A stretch of DNA of 64,000 nucleotides from Anaeramoeba flamelloides. Lineage: Eukaryota; Metamonada; Anaeramoebidae. The stretch lies in assembly GCA_027625915.1 (NCBI GenBank), contig JANTQA010000032.1, forward strand, positions 15,702,001 through 15,766,000, written 5' to 3'. A program made the position numbers and the translations under genes. The notes beneath the pieces were generated by a model, which was not told where the DNA came from, did not search any database, and saw nothing but the letters and a program-made list of their open reading frames with translations. Position 1 is the stretch's first letter. Each line of letters opens with the position of its first letter. Positions 10,561 through 24,689 of this stretch are shown one piece after another.

Positions 10561-13500
10561 ATTTATAAAACACAATTTACTACTGAAAATATAGTAAACT
10601 TTGTGTAAGTTAAAGGTGACGACATTGTTTTTCAAATATCATTTATTTTTTATAATCAGCATTTTAAGAACAAATAAGAAATATCTAGCTTATTTCAATA
10701 TCAAAGAATAGTCATTAATCACTTGTAATAAAAACTAACAAATCAATAGATTTACTTAAAAATTAAAAAACCCAAATTTTCCCTCCCCAAATTGAGAAAA
10801 AAAAACACATGCTTCATTTTGATCTCTGATTGAAGATCATCAAATAAATGACCAATAGATAAAAAAACATTCATTTCTCTACAATCATTTACACTTTATC
10901 TATAGCAATTTTAATAACAAATTTTTACCAAGTGATTATCGATCTTGTAATAAAAAAAAAATTAACAAATGAATTTGTTGGTCAAAAAAAAAGAAACAAT
11001 ATGATTATATATGTGAAGAAATGATTTCAATTTTGAAGAAATTTCCAAAATTAAATTTTTTCTTTTCATATCCACTTAACCCTATAAACACATGTAATTC
11101 ACTCATAACAACTGGGTACCTTTGACTGGAAAATGGTATATATATATCCTTTAGTATTAAAGAACTAATAATAATTAAAGTTGATTCACAATTCACCTTT
11201 AAATCATTCTAAAGATATAAAAGCCCGATATTTTCAAAATTATAAAATAAAACAAAAAACTAAAAATAAAGAGAGTTAAAATTTTTGAAATCAGTATTAT
11301 CCATTTTTTATTACTGAAATTTTACTGAAAAAAAGTACAACAACATAGTTTTTTTACGAATAATAAAATTCATTTTAACAAGACATTCCAAATTCCAAAT
11401 TTTATAAATTATATTTGTCTTATTGAAAATCTATTTTTTTTTACTCAAATGATCTTTTGTAAAAAAAAGGAAAAAAAAAAAAGAAAAACACAAATTTGAA
11501 AAAATATGATATCAAAATTTGAAAATATTTTTGTAATAAGAATATGGGATAAACCCTTAAAAAACTTACATTAACACCATAAAGTGAGTCAAAATTTTTG
11601 AAAAATGGTTTATATATATATATATATATATGCTTGTTACTCTTATAAATTATTCTTAATATTTTTTTAATACATAAAATATTATAAAAAGGTTATTTAA
11701 AATTCGATATTATATCTAAAAACTAAAAAAAAATATGAAAAGTATAAATCTAATTATTATATGTTTCTATTAAGATTAGAAAGCTAAATATACCAACCAA
11801 TAATCTCAAAGATACAAAAATTTTAATTTTTAGGTATTTTTTTGGTAAAATTATTAATTTACAGTTAAAATTTGAACTGAATAAAAAAAAAATACCATTT
11901 TAAGTGTATTTTACTCAAATAATTAAGATTATTGTCAAAATTTCCTATTAAAAATTCCAAATAAAATTATATTTTTTTTTTTTATAAAAATGATACAATT
12001 CTTTTTTTTTTTTTTTTTTCAATCTAATTTCAATTATGTGGTAATTTTAAGATACTGGTAAGGTTATATTAGTAGTTATATCTTAATATTTTTCTGTGGA
12101 AATCCTTTCAACAGCAAATACAATAAGACAATTATCTATTTTTTTAAAGTAAAATATTTACAAATTCTAAATTCCAATTTTTAAAAAACTTAATACAAAT
12201 AATGAACAATAAAATTGGATAATGAATTAGACTCTTCATTTTTAAAATTTTCAGATTGGGTGATTTTTAAAAAAATAATGATTTTTTAAAGAAAAAATCT
12301 CCTTTTCTCAATTAGTGAAATAAATTCCTCTAAATTCCATTAATTTTTTATGTGTAAAAATTTTTCTTCTTCATTTTTTATTATTCAGATATATAATATG
12401 ATGGCATTTCTCTCTTAAACAACAGAGTGGTAAAAAAAAAAAAGTAATCAAAAATGAAATTATTTTGTTTAACTAAAATTTTTCTTGGGATTTGAAAAAA
12501 AAAATAATTGATCATATGTTAAAGTTGCCTTCTAAAAAACTAAAAAAAAAAAAATATTTAAAGAAAGAAACAAACTTTTTATTATTTTGAATTGGTTTCT
12601 TAATGTTTCCTCTTTAAGAGTCTACCCTTTCACGATTTAAGACACATTCCATTTATTGTGTATATTCTCCATACTCAAGGGGCAACTTGTAACCCAAAAT
12701 AGAAATGTGAATTTCCCTTCTTTTAATTGACAAAATTCAAACAAAAAAAAATTCATAGGATCTTTATGGACAAAAAATTCAACAAAGAAAAATAAGTTTA
12801 AAAGAGTTCTCAATTTCAAAAAAATTTGATTTTAAAAAAAAAATTGAAAAGAATTCTTTCAATTTACATAATATCAAATTTTAAAAAAAATACAATCACT
12901 TCTCATTTATCAATTCCAAAAAACAGAAATTTAAAAAAAAATAAATTCAATTTTTTATTTTTTCTCTCTATCTAAATGCTTATAATTCTTCAATTTAAAA
13001 AAAAGAGATTTTCAAAAAACACACAATCAATTTAATCCGGTTTAATATCATTTATAGTTATTTTGTAACTCACTAAATTTGACAAATTAAGGATTGTATG
13101 ACATTCTTTAGAACGAAATAACTCATTTGAAAAATCAAAAAAATAAAAAAATGAAAAAAAAAAAATCCTAAAGAACTCAAAACGTGCCAAAGATCTAAAC
13201 TCCAACACAGTTTTTACAAAATTATAATTCCGAAAGATTCAAATTTGAAAATCAGTCTCTTTCATTATCACATCTTTCTAAAAATTTCGGAGTATTTGAT
13301 TGTTGGTTTTTGGAGATCGATATTAAATCACAGTCTAATAGTTTTTGAATGAAATTAATTCTCATAAAAATTACAAATTTTTTTTTTCCGTTTTTAAAAA
13401 TTATTTTTTCCTTTAATAACTCTACCCTTTAAAATATTTTTCATTTTTCGGATTTTCTAAAATAAAAGGTAAAATTTTCACGGATTTAATTTTCAAAAAT

Positions 13501-14151
13501 AGTAAAAATTTGAAAATACTTTTACAGATAGTAATAGAAATAAAAAATTGTGTAAATTGTTTGAATTAATTTTTAATAAATAAAATAAAACTATCCATTC
13601 AAATGAATGTTAAAAAAACAAACCAGATATCAAGTAAGAAAAATCGAGATCTCAGTCAATCCAAAACAGTTATTAAAGAAATCTTTATATTAAAAAATTA
13701 ATTTTGATTTCAAGAAAAATCTAAGGTTGATTAGTAAAAAAATATTATTTGGTAAATAAATTGTTGACAAAAATCAATTATGATTCTTTTTATTTACTCT
13801 CCTCTCAAACAAATTAATCATATAGAAAAATAAATCTTTATTTCGTTGCGAAATGGTTACTGTTGAAAAATTTTTCTTTTCAGATGTGTTCTCACATTCA
13901 AGATCTATTTTTAAGTTTTATTGTCAATTCTTTATTTAGACTCGAAAAAAACTTTTTTGGATTTAATATTGATTGAAATTTAAATGGGAAAAATTTTTCA
14001 CTTCTTTTTCATATATATTTTTTTTTACAAATCGGATATTTCCAAGAAATTAAATTGGAGTTTGGAATTCTCTATTTGTTTGTCTGGTGACTTTTTTATG
14101 AATAATTCTTTTGTCTAAACATTGGGTAATGTGAGAATCCTTAATGTAATA

Positions 14152-14341
14152 CAATCAGTTCCGCTTTTAAGACACAAATTTTCAACGAAATTAAAGGATC
14201 AAAAAAAACATCCAATTAGAGCACATTTTTCATATTTTAGTACAATTATTTAACTAGAATCTGAATTTTGTGCCTTAATTTGAGATTTTTTTGTTCCTTA
14301 AATTTAGTTCAAAGTTTGTATCTTAAAAGTGGGACTGACTG
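14152..14341. mobile_element. Palindromic MITE copy 1 (diverged)
   Basis: Starts CAATCAGTTCCGCTTTTAAG and ends with the inverted CTTAAAAGTGGGACTGACTG, flanked by TA on both sides. At 190 bases it is the most diverged member and the only one in the left third of the window, suggesting an older insertion. Confidence 0.8.
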
Positions 14342-16462
14342 TATATGTGAATTGAAAAAAATGAAATCAAGTATAATTCTATCCAATTTATTATTCAAAT
14401 ACACAAGGATATGAAAAACCTCGAAAATTAATGGGGCTAAATCATATCAAAATGAAGTAACAAACTTATTTTTAAAAATTTCTTTTTTGAGTCATGTCGT
14501 TAAAAACGAAATACAGATTAGGAAACAAAAGAAAAAAGGACAGATAGCCAAAATCGCCGAGCTCAGAAATAGTTTCCGTAGGGTAATCAAATAAAAGATA
14601 GTTCACTTTCTTTTCCAGACTTTAATTTCAATCGAAAAAAACCAAATCAGTATTTGCATATTAATCAAATATTTCTTCAATTTGATGAGAAATTTCAAGT
14701 TACTTCACTAAAATATCATTTTTTTGCATCAAACATTCAACTCCTGTCTTTGCTTCCCAAATTTGGAAATGAGGTTGGAATTATTTTGAAAAAAAATTTT
14801 TTATAAAAATTGATCCATTTTAATCAATAGCAAAAATCTCCATAACTAAAATGAGTTATTAGAGATCTACCTCATCCTTTGATCGAAAAGAAACAAATTT
14901 CAAAAGCGAAAAAGAATGGAGAATCCAAATAGTAAAATTCAACTTAATCATATTTGAAATTAAAATAAGATAAACTTTTCATCACTTTTTTTTTTTTTCA
15001 AATCCTCATTATCTTCCTTGTCAGTTCGGATTTTTATTTAATACAACTCCAGACCATAATATTACACCAAAGATAAAATTTTGTTCACAAATTTCAATCT
15101 ATCCAATTTATTTGTTTGAAATTTATTAAAAAGGAACAGGAAGTGAAAATTTTGTCACATTTAGTTTTCAGAAACTAATAAGAAATTTATTTTCTCTTTG
15201 AAAGCCCAAAAAGCAAGAAAAAAATTAAGTCTCAAGACTTTGAAGATCACAGATTGATTCGGAAGCTCTTCTGGTTTTTCTTCAAATTTTCGGAAAAGAT
15301 ATTTTTCCAATTTTATTTAAAAATGGTCTCTTCTTAATTGGAAAATAACAGTTATACAAAATCGGATTTATTTTCGAATAATCAAATCGAGAGTATTATG
15401 AGTATCTTTTTGAAATTAGATGACTGGTTACCACTTACAATTTCATCTTGCCGTTTTTAACCTTCGTTTCTATTTTATATGAATAAATAATTACAATTTT
15501 CAAATAAAAAAAGTGGCAAAAAATCAAAATCAAAATGAAAATAACTTAAAAATTCGATTTTCCAAAATCCAAATTGTTGAGACTTTAACAACCTTTTTGA
15601 TCAAAAAAGAATAAAACAAGTATTTGAATAACAAAATAATTTTACAAGTTTGTTTTCTATAAGTTAATCAAATTGCTAAACAAACCGCAAAGTGTTTCTC
15701 CCCAAATACCATTGGATGAACTATAGTGAATCTTTTAAGATTGTCAAAAAAAAAAAAAGTTGTTATTATTTAAAGTGTGAAAAAACTTTTTCCCAACAGT
15801 TCAGAAAGAGACCCATCATGTTTGGTTGGTCTTTTTTTTCAATTCTGAAAAATGATCAAGTAAAAATATATGAAATGAAAAGTACATTCGACTATTTGAA
15901 AAAAAAAAAAAAAATTTAATCAACAATTAAAGTCATTAACTCTCAAAGGCAAGTCATCACAGAAACAAAATTTACAGAGAATAAATACTTTAAATTTTTG
16001 CTTGGATCAGTTTGATCTGTTAATTGGAAACTTGATAAGAACTTTTTTTCTCGTGAGTTGTGAACTTTTTTTACATGGTTTGTTCAGCCTCTAATTTTAA
16101 TCTTTTTTTCATAAAAACAGAAATTTTTTCTACTTTTTTAAATGATTGAGCTAATTGGTAAGTAAACACCGAAAACCCACCTCAGATTATCAGAAACACG
16201 TTTAAAGTCGTTTTTAAAAAACTCTAAAAGGAATTTTTACCAATTAGGAATTTAAAAAAAGTATTTTTCTTACGGCAAGTTTTTACGAACATTACTTGTT
16301 ATTTTTTTACTGAAATTAGTTCCAAAGTTAGACATAGGAATAAGTATCACCATTTTCAGACAACTCCTCGGTTTTATTATTAACCTAAGTTTATTTGAGA
16401 TTAATCCAACAATTCTAAATACCGTGAATATTTGGGAATGGAAAAAAAGATGAAGAGTTTTT

Positions 16463-16474
16463 TTGCTTTCGCTC
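16463..16474 (+). promoter_or_regulatory. Second copy of the shared 12-base motif
   Basis: TTGCTTTCGCTC, identical to 2151-2162 and upstream of the BTB-BACK gene. Its function is unknown. Confidence 0.25.
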
Positions 16475-16726
16475 TTAACTTTTAAAAACTGGTATTGTGA
16501 AATTTGAAAAACTCAGAGTAAAGCATTTCACCAAAGAACAAATCTGTGTTAAGAAGAAAATCCCACTTCACAAGTCTAAAAACAATTATGTTTTAAAACA
16601 AATCCTATTTATTTTTTCTTCATAATTTTTTATTGAAATTTTTTTTTACCTGAATTCCAAAATTCTTTTTACAAAAAAAAAAAAAAAAAAAAAAACTTGT
16701 ATTTCTATATAGATTTAGATCAAATA

Positions 16727-18562
16727 ATGTCACAAATAATACTTAGGGAACTCACCACTTCACTCTTTAACAAACCTGAGTTAGCAAATGTGGAATTTGT
16801 TGTTGGAAAAGACGAGGGGATCATATATGCACACAAAATCTTGCTCTCGAACAAATGCAAATTTTTGCGGGATCTTTTTTTCAGCAAGAACTGGGAGTCA
16901 GGACATACACAAGTGACCAAAATCACGATACCAGACATCCCCTATGAACCATTTAAATTGGTGATTAAATATTTGTATTCTGCACGAATCAAATTAAATT
17001 TGCAAATGATCTGGGATGTGATCTTGATTTCACAAAAACTGAAATTACAACAACTAACAGAACACTGCTTTGTGTATTTGTGTGAAAGAATAACCTTCAA
17101 AAATTCCTTTCAATTTTTACAAAAGTCGCACACAAATGGGTATCAAAAAGTCAAAATTGCCACATTAAAATTTATCGGGTACTATTTGGACGACATCCTA
17201 AATATCAAAGGAATCCTATATGGGTGTGAGGAAAAATTTTTCAAGCTTTTACTCCAATTAATTCCCTTTTCTGAAATTTCACAAGAGCATTTCCTTCTCC
17301 GTTTGATTGAATGGTTCCTTTGGACAATGCAAGAGGAAAAAAATTTAACTAACAGTAGCTGTACCAATAATCTGTCCAATCTTAAAAAGCAAATTTTTCA
17401 AGGTTTGAAACGGGTTTTACAGACAAGCCAAACACAAGCACCCTCAAAGCCAAATTTAAAAGGAAATTTGAAGAACAATTTTCCATCAGATCGGGATATG
17501 TCCGATTTAATCGATTATTTGCTCCTCGATTATCTCCAAAGCCCAAAGACTTTTTTCGGGGGATCACCAAGCAATACCAACGAGAAAAAATATTTGAGCT
17601 GTAAAAAAGTTGAGAATTGCATTGTCTCTGTTGAGGCAATTGATCTTAGCTTGAAGAAAAAAAAAAATTATCTTTTATCAAAAGTGCCGCCCCAGAATTC
17701 AATCAAGGCAAATTTCAAAACCAAAACATTGTTTGAGAGCATTAACACCCTTCCAGTTCTCAATTCAGATACTAGCAGCAATTTAAAAACAGTCTTAAAA
17801 AGAAAAATGTCGCCTGCGTCGTGCCTGTCTTCGAGTAAAAAGAAGAATAAAAGTGTCTTAATCCTGACAACAGACAATGTCCAAAAGCATATAATGGATG
17901 TCAAAAAATCCATTTCTGTGTGTAACGACAAATACACTCGAATTGATTGCTTTGACGCCTTCCATGGCACCCCTACGTTGAAATACTTATCTAGGTATGA
18001 TGCCGTCTTTCTCTATTCCTCCATCGAACCATTTGCAGACTCAAAGTTACTGGGCGACAGACTGGCAAAATACTCGGACCGTGGCGGCGGGTTGGTAATA
18101 TCATCATACCGCGCCTTAGTTTTGAACTCCAAAAAATATAAAAAATCTGAATTGTTTGGCAAAATCACATCCGAAAATTATTTGCCAATCAAAAAGGGCA
18201 AACTTTTGGATGAAAGATCACATCTCGCGGAAATTTTAGACAATGGGAACCCACTAACCAAAGGAGTCTCAAAGTTTGATGGGGGCATGCTCTCATACCG
18301 AATCCAAACACAACTCACCAAGCCCTCTTCACCAACAAGAAGTGGATCTGATTTATGCAGGAAAATGGCACTCTGGGACGACGGAAACACTCTCATCGCG
18401 CTCCGTGAAAGGTCGAACAATCAAGGAAGGATTATTGTTTTAAACTTTTGGCCCATATGTGGCGAGTGCTATGGGTACAAAGGTAAATACAATTATTGGC
18501 GCTCCTTTTCTCATGGAAGAAGGATTATTGCCAATTCTGTTCGATACGCTTCACAAATTTAA
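16727..18562 (+). CDS. BTB-BACK protein fused to a glutamine-amidotransferase-like domain
   Basis: Single exon, 611 residues from the ATG at 16727; the frame stays open upstream to 16697 but has no ATG there. A run of 24 A lies just upstream. Residues about 15-120 are a BTB/POZ domain (NVEFVVG...IYAHKILLSNKCKFLRDLF...FKLVIKYLYSARI), a dimerisation and Cullin-3-binding fold. About 120-220 read as a helical BACK region. About 220-373 is a low-complexity linker rich in Lys, Ser and Asn. From about 374 to the end is an alpha/beta domain opening KSVLILTTD, then IDCFDAFHGTPTLKYLSRYDAVFLYSS, a DRLAKYSDRGGGLVISSY block and IIVLNFWP. That order resembles the class I glutamine amidotransferase-like (ThuA-like) fold. 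I see no clear Cys-His-Glu triad, so a binding rather than catalytic role is likely. Codon use is GC-richer than the flanks. The fusion is unusual, and the C-terminal call rests on pattern recognition only. Confidence 0.8.
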   Translation: MSQIILRELTTSLFNKPELANVEFVVGKDEGIIYAHKILLSNKCKFLRDLFFSKNWESGHTQVTKITIPDIPYEPFKLVIKYLYSARIKLNLQMIWDVILISQKLKLQQLTEHCFVYLCERITFKNSFQFLQKSHTNGYQKVKIATLKFIGYYLDDILNIKGILYGCEEKFFKLLLQLIPFSEISQEHFLLRLIEWFLWTMQEEKNLTNSSCTNNLSNLKKQIFQGLKRVLQTSQTQAPSKPNLKGNLKNNFPSDRDMSDLIDYLLLDYLQSPKTFFGGSPSNTNEKKYLSCKKVENCIVSVEAIDLSLKKKKNYLLSKVPPQNSIKANFKTKTLFESINTLPVLNSDTSSNLKTVLKRKMSPASCLSSSKKKNKSVLILTTDNVQKHIMDVKKSISVCNDKYTRIDCFDAFHGTPTLKYLSRYDAVFLYSSIEPFADSKLLGDRLAKYSDRGGGLVISSYRALVLNSKKYKKSELFGKITSENYLPIKKGKLLDERSHLAEILDNGNPLTKGVSKFDGGMLSYRIQTQLTKPSSPTRSGSDLCRKMALWDDGNTLIALRERSNNQGRIIVLNFWPICGECYGYKGKYNYWRSFSHGRRIIANSVRYASQI

Positions 18563-21227
18563 AAAAAAAAAAAACAATTTTTGCTCTGACTCTTTCTCTC
18601 TGTTTGAAAGAGTACAAAAACTTGTATTCTCGAATATTAATTGAGTCTTGAGATTTTTATTATTTGTGATTTTTTTCCTCATTTTTTATTTTTTTTGGAA
18701 ATAAATTAATTTTTACCAAATTTTAATCTATTTTTAACTTTTTACAATTTTCAATTTTTAATATTTGATCCAAACCCATCAAAAAAATTCTTTAATTTCA
18801 TTTATTACATGAACGAAGATCAATTCTGTTTGTTTCGATAGCAATTATTGAGAATCTAGAAATGTTTAAAGAATATTTTTTGCCAAATTAAAGTGTTTCT
18901 CATTTTATAAATTAAGATCTCTATTTAACAATCTTGACTTCAAATGAAAATTGGTGAAGGTTCTTCCATAAGTGATCATTTTTTTTGTTGTTTTTGTGGA
19001 ATCATTATCAAAATAGAAATTGCTGACATCATATTTCTTGATTGTATTATTTTTGAAAAATCTTTTAAAAATTCCTTATTTTAAAACACTTTAAGAGTAT
19101 TCGACTGGATTAAGTTTTTATGGGGCGAGGATCTATTTCTTATTTGTTTCATTTTGATGTGGTAAATTAGTTTTCTTATTTTCTCTAAATGTGTTACTTT
19201 TTTCCAAAAATTCAAATCTCGATTTTTTCTTATTCTTATTTGGATTCCATAAAAGATCAGAATTTCTTGATTTCTGATAACGTTATGATTTCCAATTTGT
19301 TTTTAGTATTGAACTGTTGATTCTTTTATTTTATTTCCACTAATATTATTTATTTCACATGTATATTTTCTGAATTCTTAAAACAACGAACTGTCACTTA
19401 AATAAATCCCACTGGGTTTTGAGTGGAGAGGTGCTTTTAATTAATGATCTTATAAATTGTTCAAATTTTATTCAAAAATTATATCAAGGTTTATTTCCCA
19501 CAAGTGTAGTGTTTCCAAATATCTTTCAAAATTTATACTTTGAGTTTTTCAATCAAAAAAAAATCCTTAAAACTAGGTTCGTAATAAAATAAAGGATCAT
19601 TAAAAAGAAAGATCGAGAAAAATTTTTATTTTGCTCATTTTGATTTTCTTGATTTCCATAAAATTGTTAGTTAGCAGTTTTTTATTTTTAAAAACTAATT
19701 TTACCTCTTTTGAAAATATTAATAATTAAAAAGAAATGTTAAACTAATATTATTGACTTTGAATATTAAAATAATATCTTAGATCTTGATGATGAGAAGA
19801 ATTTGGAAAATATTGAGATAAAAACTTTCAAATAACCAAGACAAAGAAAGTATTTGCAATAACCTATATTTTTGTATTTTTGTTTTTATTATTTTTCAAA
19901 TGATTAAATGATATTTTTGAAAATCTGTTAAAACAATTGTTGTTCTTTCGAATTTAAAATGTTGGTCTTTAAAATAATTTTGGTTTTGTGAATAAGGTTT
20001 TGAAGTCTTTCAGTACTGGATAATTGTTGTTTGAATTTTACATTTTCTTGAGTGTTTTATCATATCAAAAAGACAGTTTGTCAAAAAAAGAGTTCTTGGG
20101 GGTAATAAGAAGGAAATCATATAAAAAAAAAAAAATTTAGAGTATATGAAAAAAATACCTGATACCAAAACAATAACTGGCATTAAAATAATCACTACCA
20201 AGATAATTAATTGCGAATATTAGTGGATTTGATGTTTAATTTCTTTTATAGATCAATTAAACTTTGAAAATTATTACTTATGGATTATCCGAATTTTCTG
20301 CTTGGTGGATACTATTTTTAAGTGTAGAAACATATTTATTGGCTTAAAAGAAACTTGATCTTATAGATCTTGCTAACTCTAAAATTTAGAGTGTTTTTTG
20401 GAAATTTTTGAGTTTGGCAAAGTCATTTTTAGGTTGAATTTAACATCTTTGTTATTTTCTCTTGACAAATCTGGATAGTATTCTTGAAAAAATAAAGAAT
20501 TCCATGCTTTCTTCTCTGTTGTCTCTAAATTGGTTTTGTTGATGCTGAAAAAAATTTTTTGGGTTAATTTTGTTTGGTTGGGTATTTAAAAGCTAAGTGT
20601 ATTGATTAGGTTTCTGGACTTTTTTTGAATTTTTTCGATCTTTGGGATCTTGAAACCCAATCTATTTCCTTTCCTTTTATTGAGAGTTTTGTTAGGGGTA
20701 GTAGAATAATTCTCCCAACAAAGTAACAATACCTCAAAATCAACTGATTGGGTTGTTTAACATTAGGTGGTGGTTTGAGAAACTTAACAAGCATTCCTTT
20801 AGACAGGTGCCTTTAATATTTTTTACTTTTGTAATGCTATCTCAACCACAAACTTGATGAATTGGTAAAATAAAGAAATTTTAGTCTTTAATGGTAATTG
20901 CTTCGATCCTTTTGTGTTGGGAAATGGAATTTTTATTGTTGTTTATATTGCCCTTTCTACACAACAAACCCAAAATATAAAATCCCACTTGATGGTTTTG
21001 TGTTCCTTTGAAAAAATGCTTTGTGTTTTTACAAATTAAAAAAAATTTAAAAGTTGAAACAAAAAAAACAACAAAAAAAACTCTTTTGTAATTATTTAAA
21101 GAACAAAACCAATTCAAGACTTCAAAATAGCATTGCCAAAATTTCAGATCCTTCACGAAATTGGGCAAAAAAAATTACTCGTCAAATCCAAAAATTTTAT
21201 CTCAAAATTTTCGAATTCCAAAATGAT

Positions 21228-21326
21228 ATTGTGAAAATGTTACTCCACTTTATATTGAAGTATGTTAGAGATTGTGGTGAGTGTAGCCACCCATTTGAAA
21301 AGAAAGTGGAGTGACATTTTCACAAT
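21228..21326. repeat. Short inverted repeat, about 27-base arms
   Basis: ATTGTGAAAATGTTACTCCA and the following ACTTT reappear inverted, with one mismatch in the core, at 21299-21326. A spacer of about 50 bases separates the arms. It could be a tiny MITE or an RNA hairpin. Confidence 0.5.
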
Positions 21327-24300
21327 ACTAAAAAAATAGCATTTTATTTTTGCCTTGTTTTGTTGGGATTTTTAGAAAAGTTTTTGGATCAATAAATGAT
21401 TTTAGTCAAAATCTTAAAATGTTAAAAATTTGCAATATTTTGGCTTTCCCTCAATTCATTGTATTTTAAAGGTATTAATCTATATACTGCTCTGTATTTC
21501 AATGCTCACAGAGCATAAAATTCAGATAGTCCTTAATTCTTATTAAAATGATAATTTATAAAAGTATATAGTTCCAAATCAGCTTTTTATAAATCAAAAA
21601 ATAAGATAAAATATATCCTTTTTTAATATTGTATAGAAAAACTCTATGAAACTTGATTATTTTTCAAAAAACGTTGATCTACTTAGGTTATCAAACAATT
21701 ATTTGATTATTCTAGATAGGTTATACTTTAAGGAACTTTACGTAGGTTTTTTACTAGTTTGATAAAAAATTTGGTAATTTATAAAAAGGAATTGATTAAA
21801 AATATTAAGAAATTATTTGCAACAATTTTACTAATATTCGTATTAAAAATCTTAACAGGAATTATTTTTATGTTGGGTATTTTTTTCAATTCTCAACTTG
21901 TTGTCTTTAAATTATTTTCAAAATTTTTAAAAAAGTTCATTTTTTAAAGATAAAGGATCTCCAATCTATATGTTTAATTTTTAATTCATATTCTTTTAGA
22001 AAACATAAAATATTTAATTATTGCAATATTTGAAAAAAAATAATTAAAGACTTTTTTTTATAAAAAAAAATTATACATTTTATCAACATTTAAATTTTTT
22101 AAAATACAAATGGATCAGAAAAACATGTTATTTGACCTACTATAAAGATAGAATTAATTCCCATTTCATGGAATTTTCTTTTATTTCACCATCTGTAGAT
22201 CCTCAAATTTGACTTAAAAGACAAATACAAAAAGCACTTGATTATTAAAAACAATTAGATCATTAAATAATATCATAGACGATCTATAATAAAGTATACA
22301 ATTTAATAGAGTTACCACAGAACATGACCCACTCAATTCTTTCTACCATTATCAAGTTATAAAAAAAATTTTCAATTATCATTTTTTTTTTCAATTTTTC
22401 ATTTAACCGATTTCCTTTCTCCTAGAAATATGAGCGAAAATGGTAAAAGAACAAATGGTTACTTACTAATACTAAATACCAAGAAATCATAGTTTGAGTA
22501 ATCTGAAAATAAAAAAGCAAAGGATAATAATATTAAAAGTCTAAAATATACGAGAGAGGATAAAGAAAAAAGAAATAATAACAAATAATTTTTTTATTAC
22601 TCTATCAAATAAAAATCATCACAAACAATCAAAAGAAATCAAATAAACGAAAAATGCAATGTATGTGATTTTTGGTTTGCTTGTTAAATAATAGAATTGT
22701 TTTTTTATTCTTTTTTTTTTTTATAAATTATTTGTAATAAACCCGAAAAATTTCCATTTTTCTAATTGTTTTTATCAATATTTTTTTATGGTTCTTAAAC
22801 GATAAAATATTGTGTATATACCCCCCCCTGAACAATTGTGGAATATATGATTATATACTTATATTCGCTTTATGTGAATTGTTGGAAAATAGCAATTTAA
22901 GTTTAATTTATATTTCTCCAATAATAATTATCCATGTTTTTGATATTGTTCTATTAATAAATTTTTTAAATACTGTTCAATATTTCGCACTATTTAAATG
23001 TAAAGGTTGTTAAATGAAGATAAAAATATTTAAATGTTGAGTTCTTTGTTTCTACCCACTCCTATTCCCTCTCTCTTCCGAAGGAAGTATCAATTTTTTT
23101 TTTTTTTTGGAATCCTTCCAATAAAATTATTGTTTACCAATACCATTATAATTTGAATGGTTGATTTTCGCACAAAAATCATATAACCAGTCTTTTTATT
23201 TAAATTTTATATATTATATAGTGTATATATTCCCCTTCGAACGCAAATAAATACTAATTTCCTTCAAAATAAAAATTTTTAATTTGAATTGTTATCAAAG
23301 GATTTTAAGATATAGAATTGATAAAAAACTATCTCGAAAGAAAAATTTATAATTAAAAATTGGAATAGAAACCCAACATTCAGAAAATAACTTTTAAAAA
23401 ATTTTTTCAACATTTTTAAATTTTTTCTTGATTCTTGTGATTGAATTATTTTTCAATATAAATTTTGACAAAAAAAAAAATTTTTAGAAAAGTCTGTTTC
23501 ATATCAAAAACTTCTTAGTTTTAATGATTAAAATATACTATACTCAACTGTACATTTTGACGGGCCTTTGTACCCCAAAATTGCCAAAAAAAAAAAACTA
23601 ATTAATAATTTATTCATTGCAAAAGATATATTGGTATCACATAGAAAATTTATTTTATCCGTCGATTACTATTCAATGGGAATGTATATAAACTAGATTT
23701 CATAATAAATGACCCAATTTTTATTTATTTTCTTTTTACTTTAATATATTTTATTTTTAGATAAAAAACTAATACATCCAGTGTGTAAAACTGAATATCA
23801 AAATATTAATTTTTTTCATTATCATAGAAAACTTCACATTATAAAAATATTGATTTTCAATTTTAGTTTTTTTAATTGACCAATTATTTTGAAATGGGGT
23901 TCTTTTAATTCCAAATAGTTTAAAAATATAAAAAAAAAATAAATTAAATTTGAAAAAAAAATGTTATTTTTTTTTCATTGTTATATTTGGATATTTTTTC
24001 AATAAAAATTTTTTTCAAATTTAAATGATTTGGTCAATAGTCTGATACAAATTAAGAATTATTTTTCTTTTAATTTTTACTTTTTTGTTAATTTTTGACT
24101 TTTTAAAATCTAGACATAAAATAAACAATATTATTGAATAAGAGAACACAAATCAAAAAATATTTTCCAATAAATAGAATAATTAGGATTGAAAACTTCA
24201 AATTTTACAAATATAATATCAATTTTAACTAATAACAAAATTAAAAAAAAAATCTTTGCTTCAAAGATTATTTTATTATCTTTGGATACTATTTAAAAGC

Positions 24301-24689
24301 TATTTTTTTTTTTTTTAAACATAAACTTTTTATTTGTGAAATTGTAAGTAAACAATTTTTGATAATTACAGATAAGAAAGATATAGGCCTTTTAAAAGTT
24401 TAAGATAATATTGTAGTTGTTCTGGAAAGATTTTGAGAATTCTCTGTATTATTAGACAAAGTTTGAAAATTTTCTGATCTTCTTATTTTCAATTCAAATT
24501 AAGTAAAATAAGAAGTATTTTACTAATAAAAATTGTATTTAAATATGTTATTTAAAGTCATTTTAGAGTACTTTAAAAATTTTTAGGACGTTGTTTAATC
24601 AATAATACTGAGATTTGTCAATGTGTCAAAGTAAAACCAATTGAACACATATTTTGGTCCAAGTAACACAAATAATTGTTCGAGAAAAA

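Larger units (their letters stand above)
9719..16726. other. Gene-poor AT-rich stretch
   Basis: Seven kilobases without a convincing host gene. Contents I can support are a LINE fragment (10210-10560), one MITE (14152-14341), a dispersed-repeat copy near 15.1 kb, a short (TA)n near 11612-11631 and many homopolymers. The small frames at 11005, 12637 and 15692 have no recognisable product. Confidence 0.5.

Noticed and set aside
16697-16726. Upstream extension of the BTB-BACK protein (first 10 codons of the open frame)
   Set aside because: It opens with TTG, not ATG, directly after a 24-A tract; the ATG at 16727 is the first usable start.
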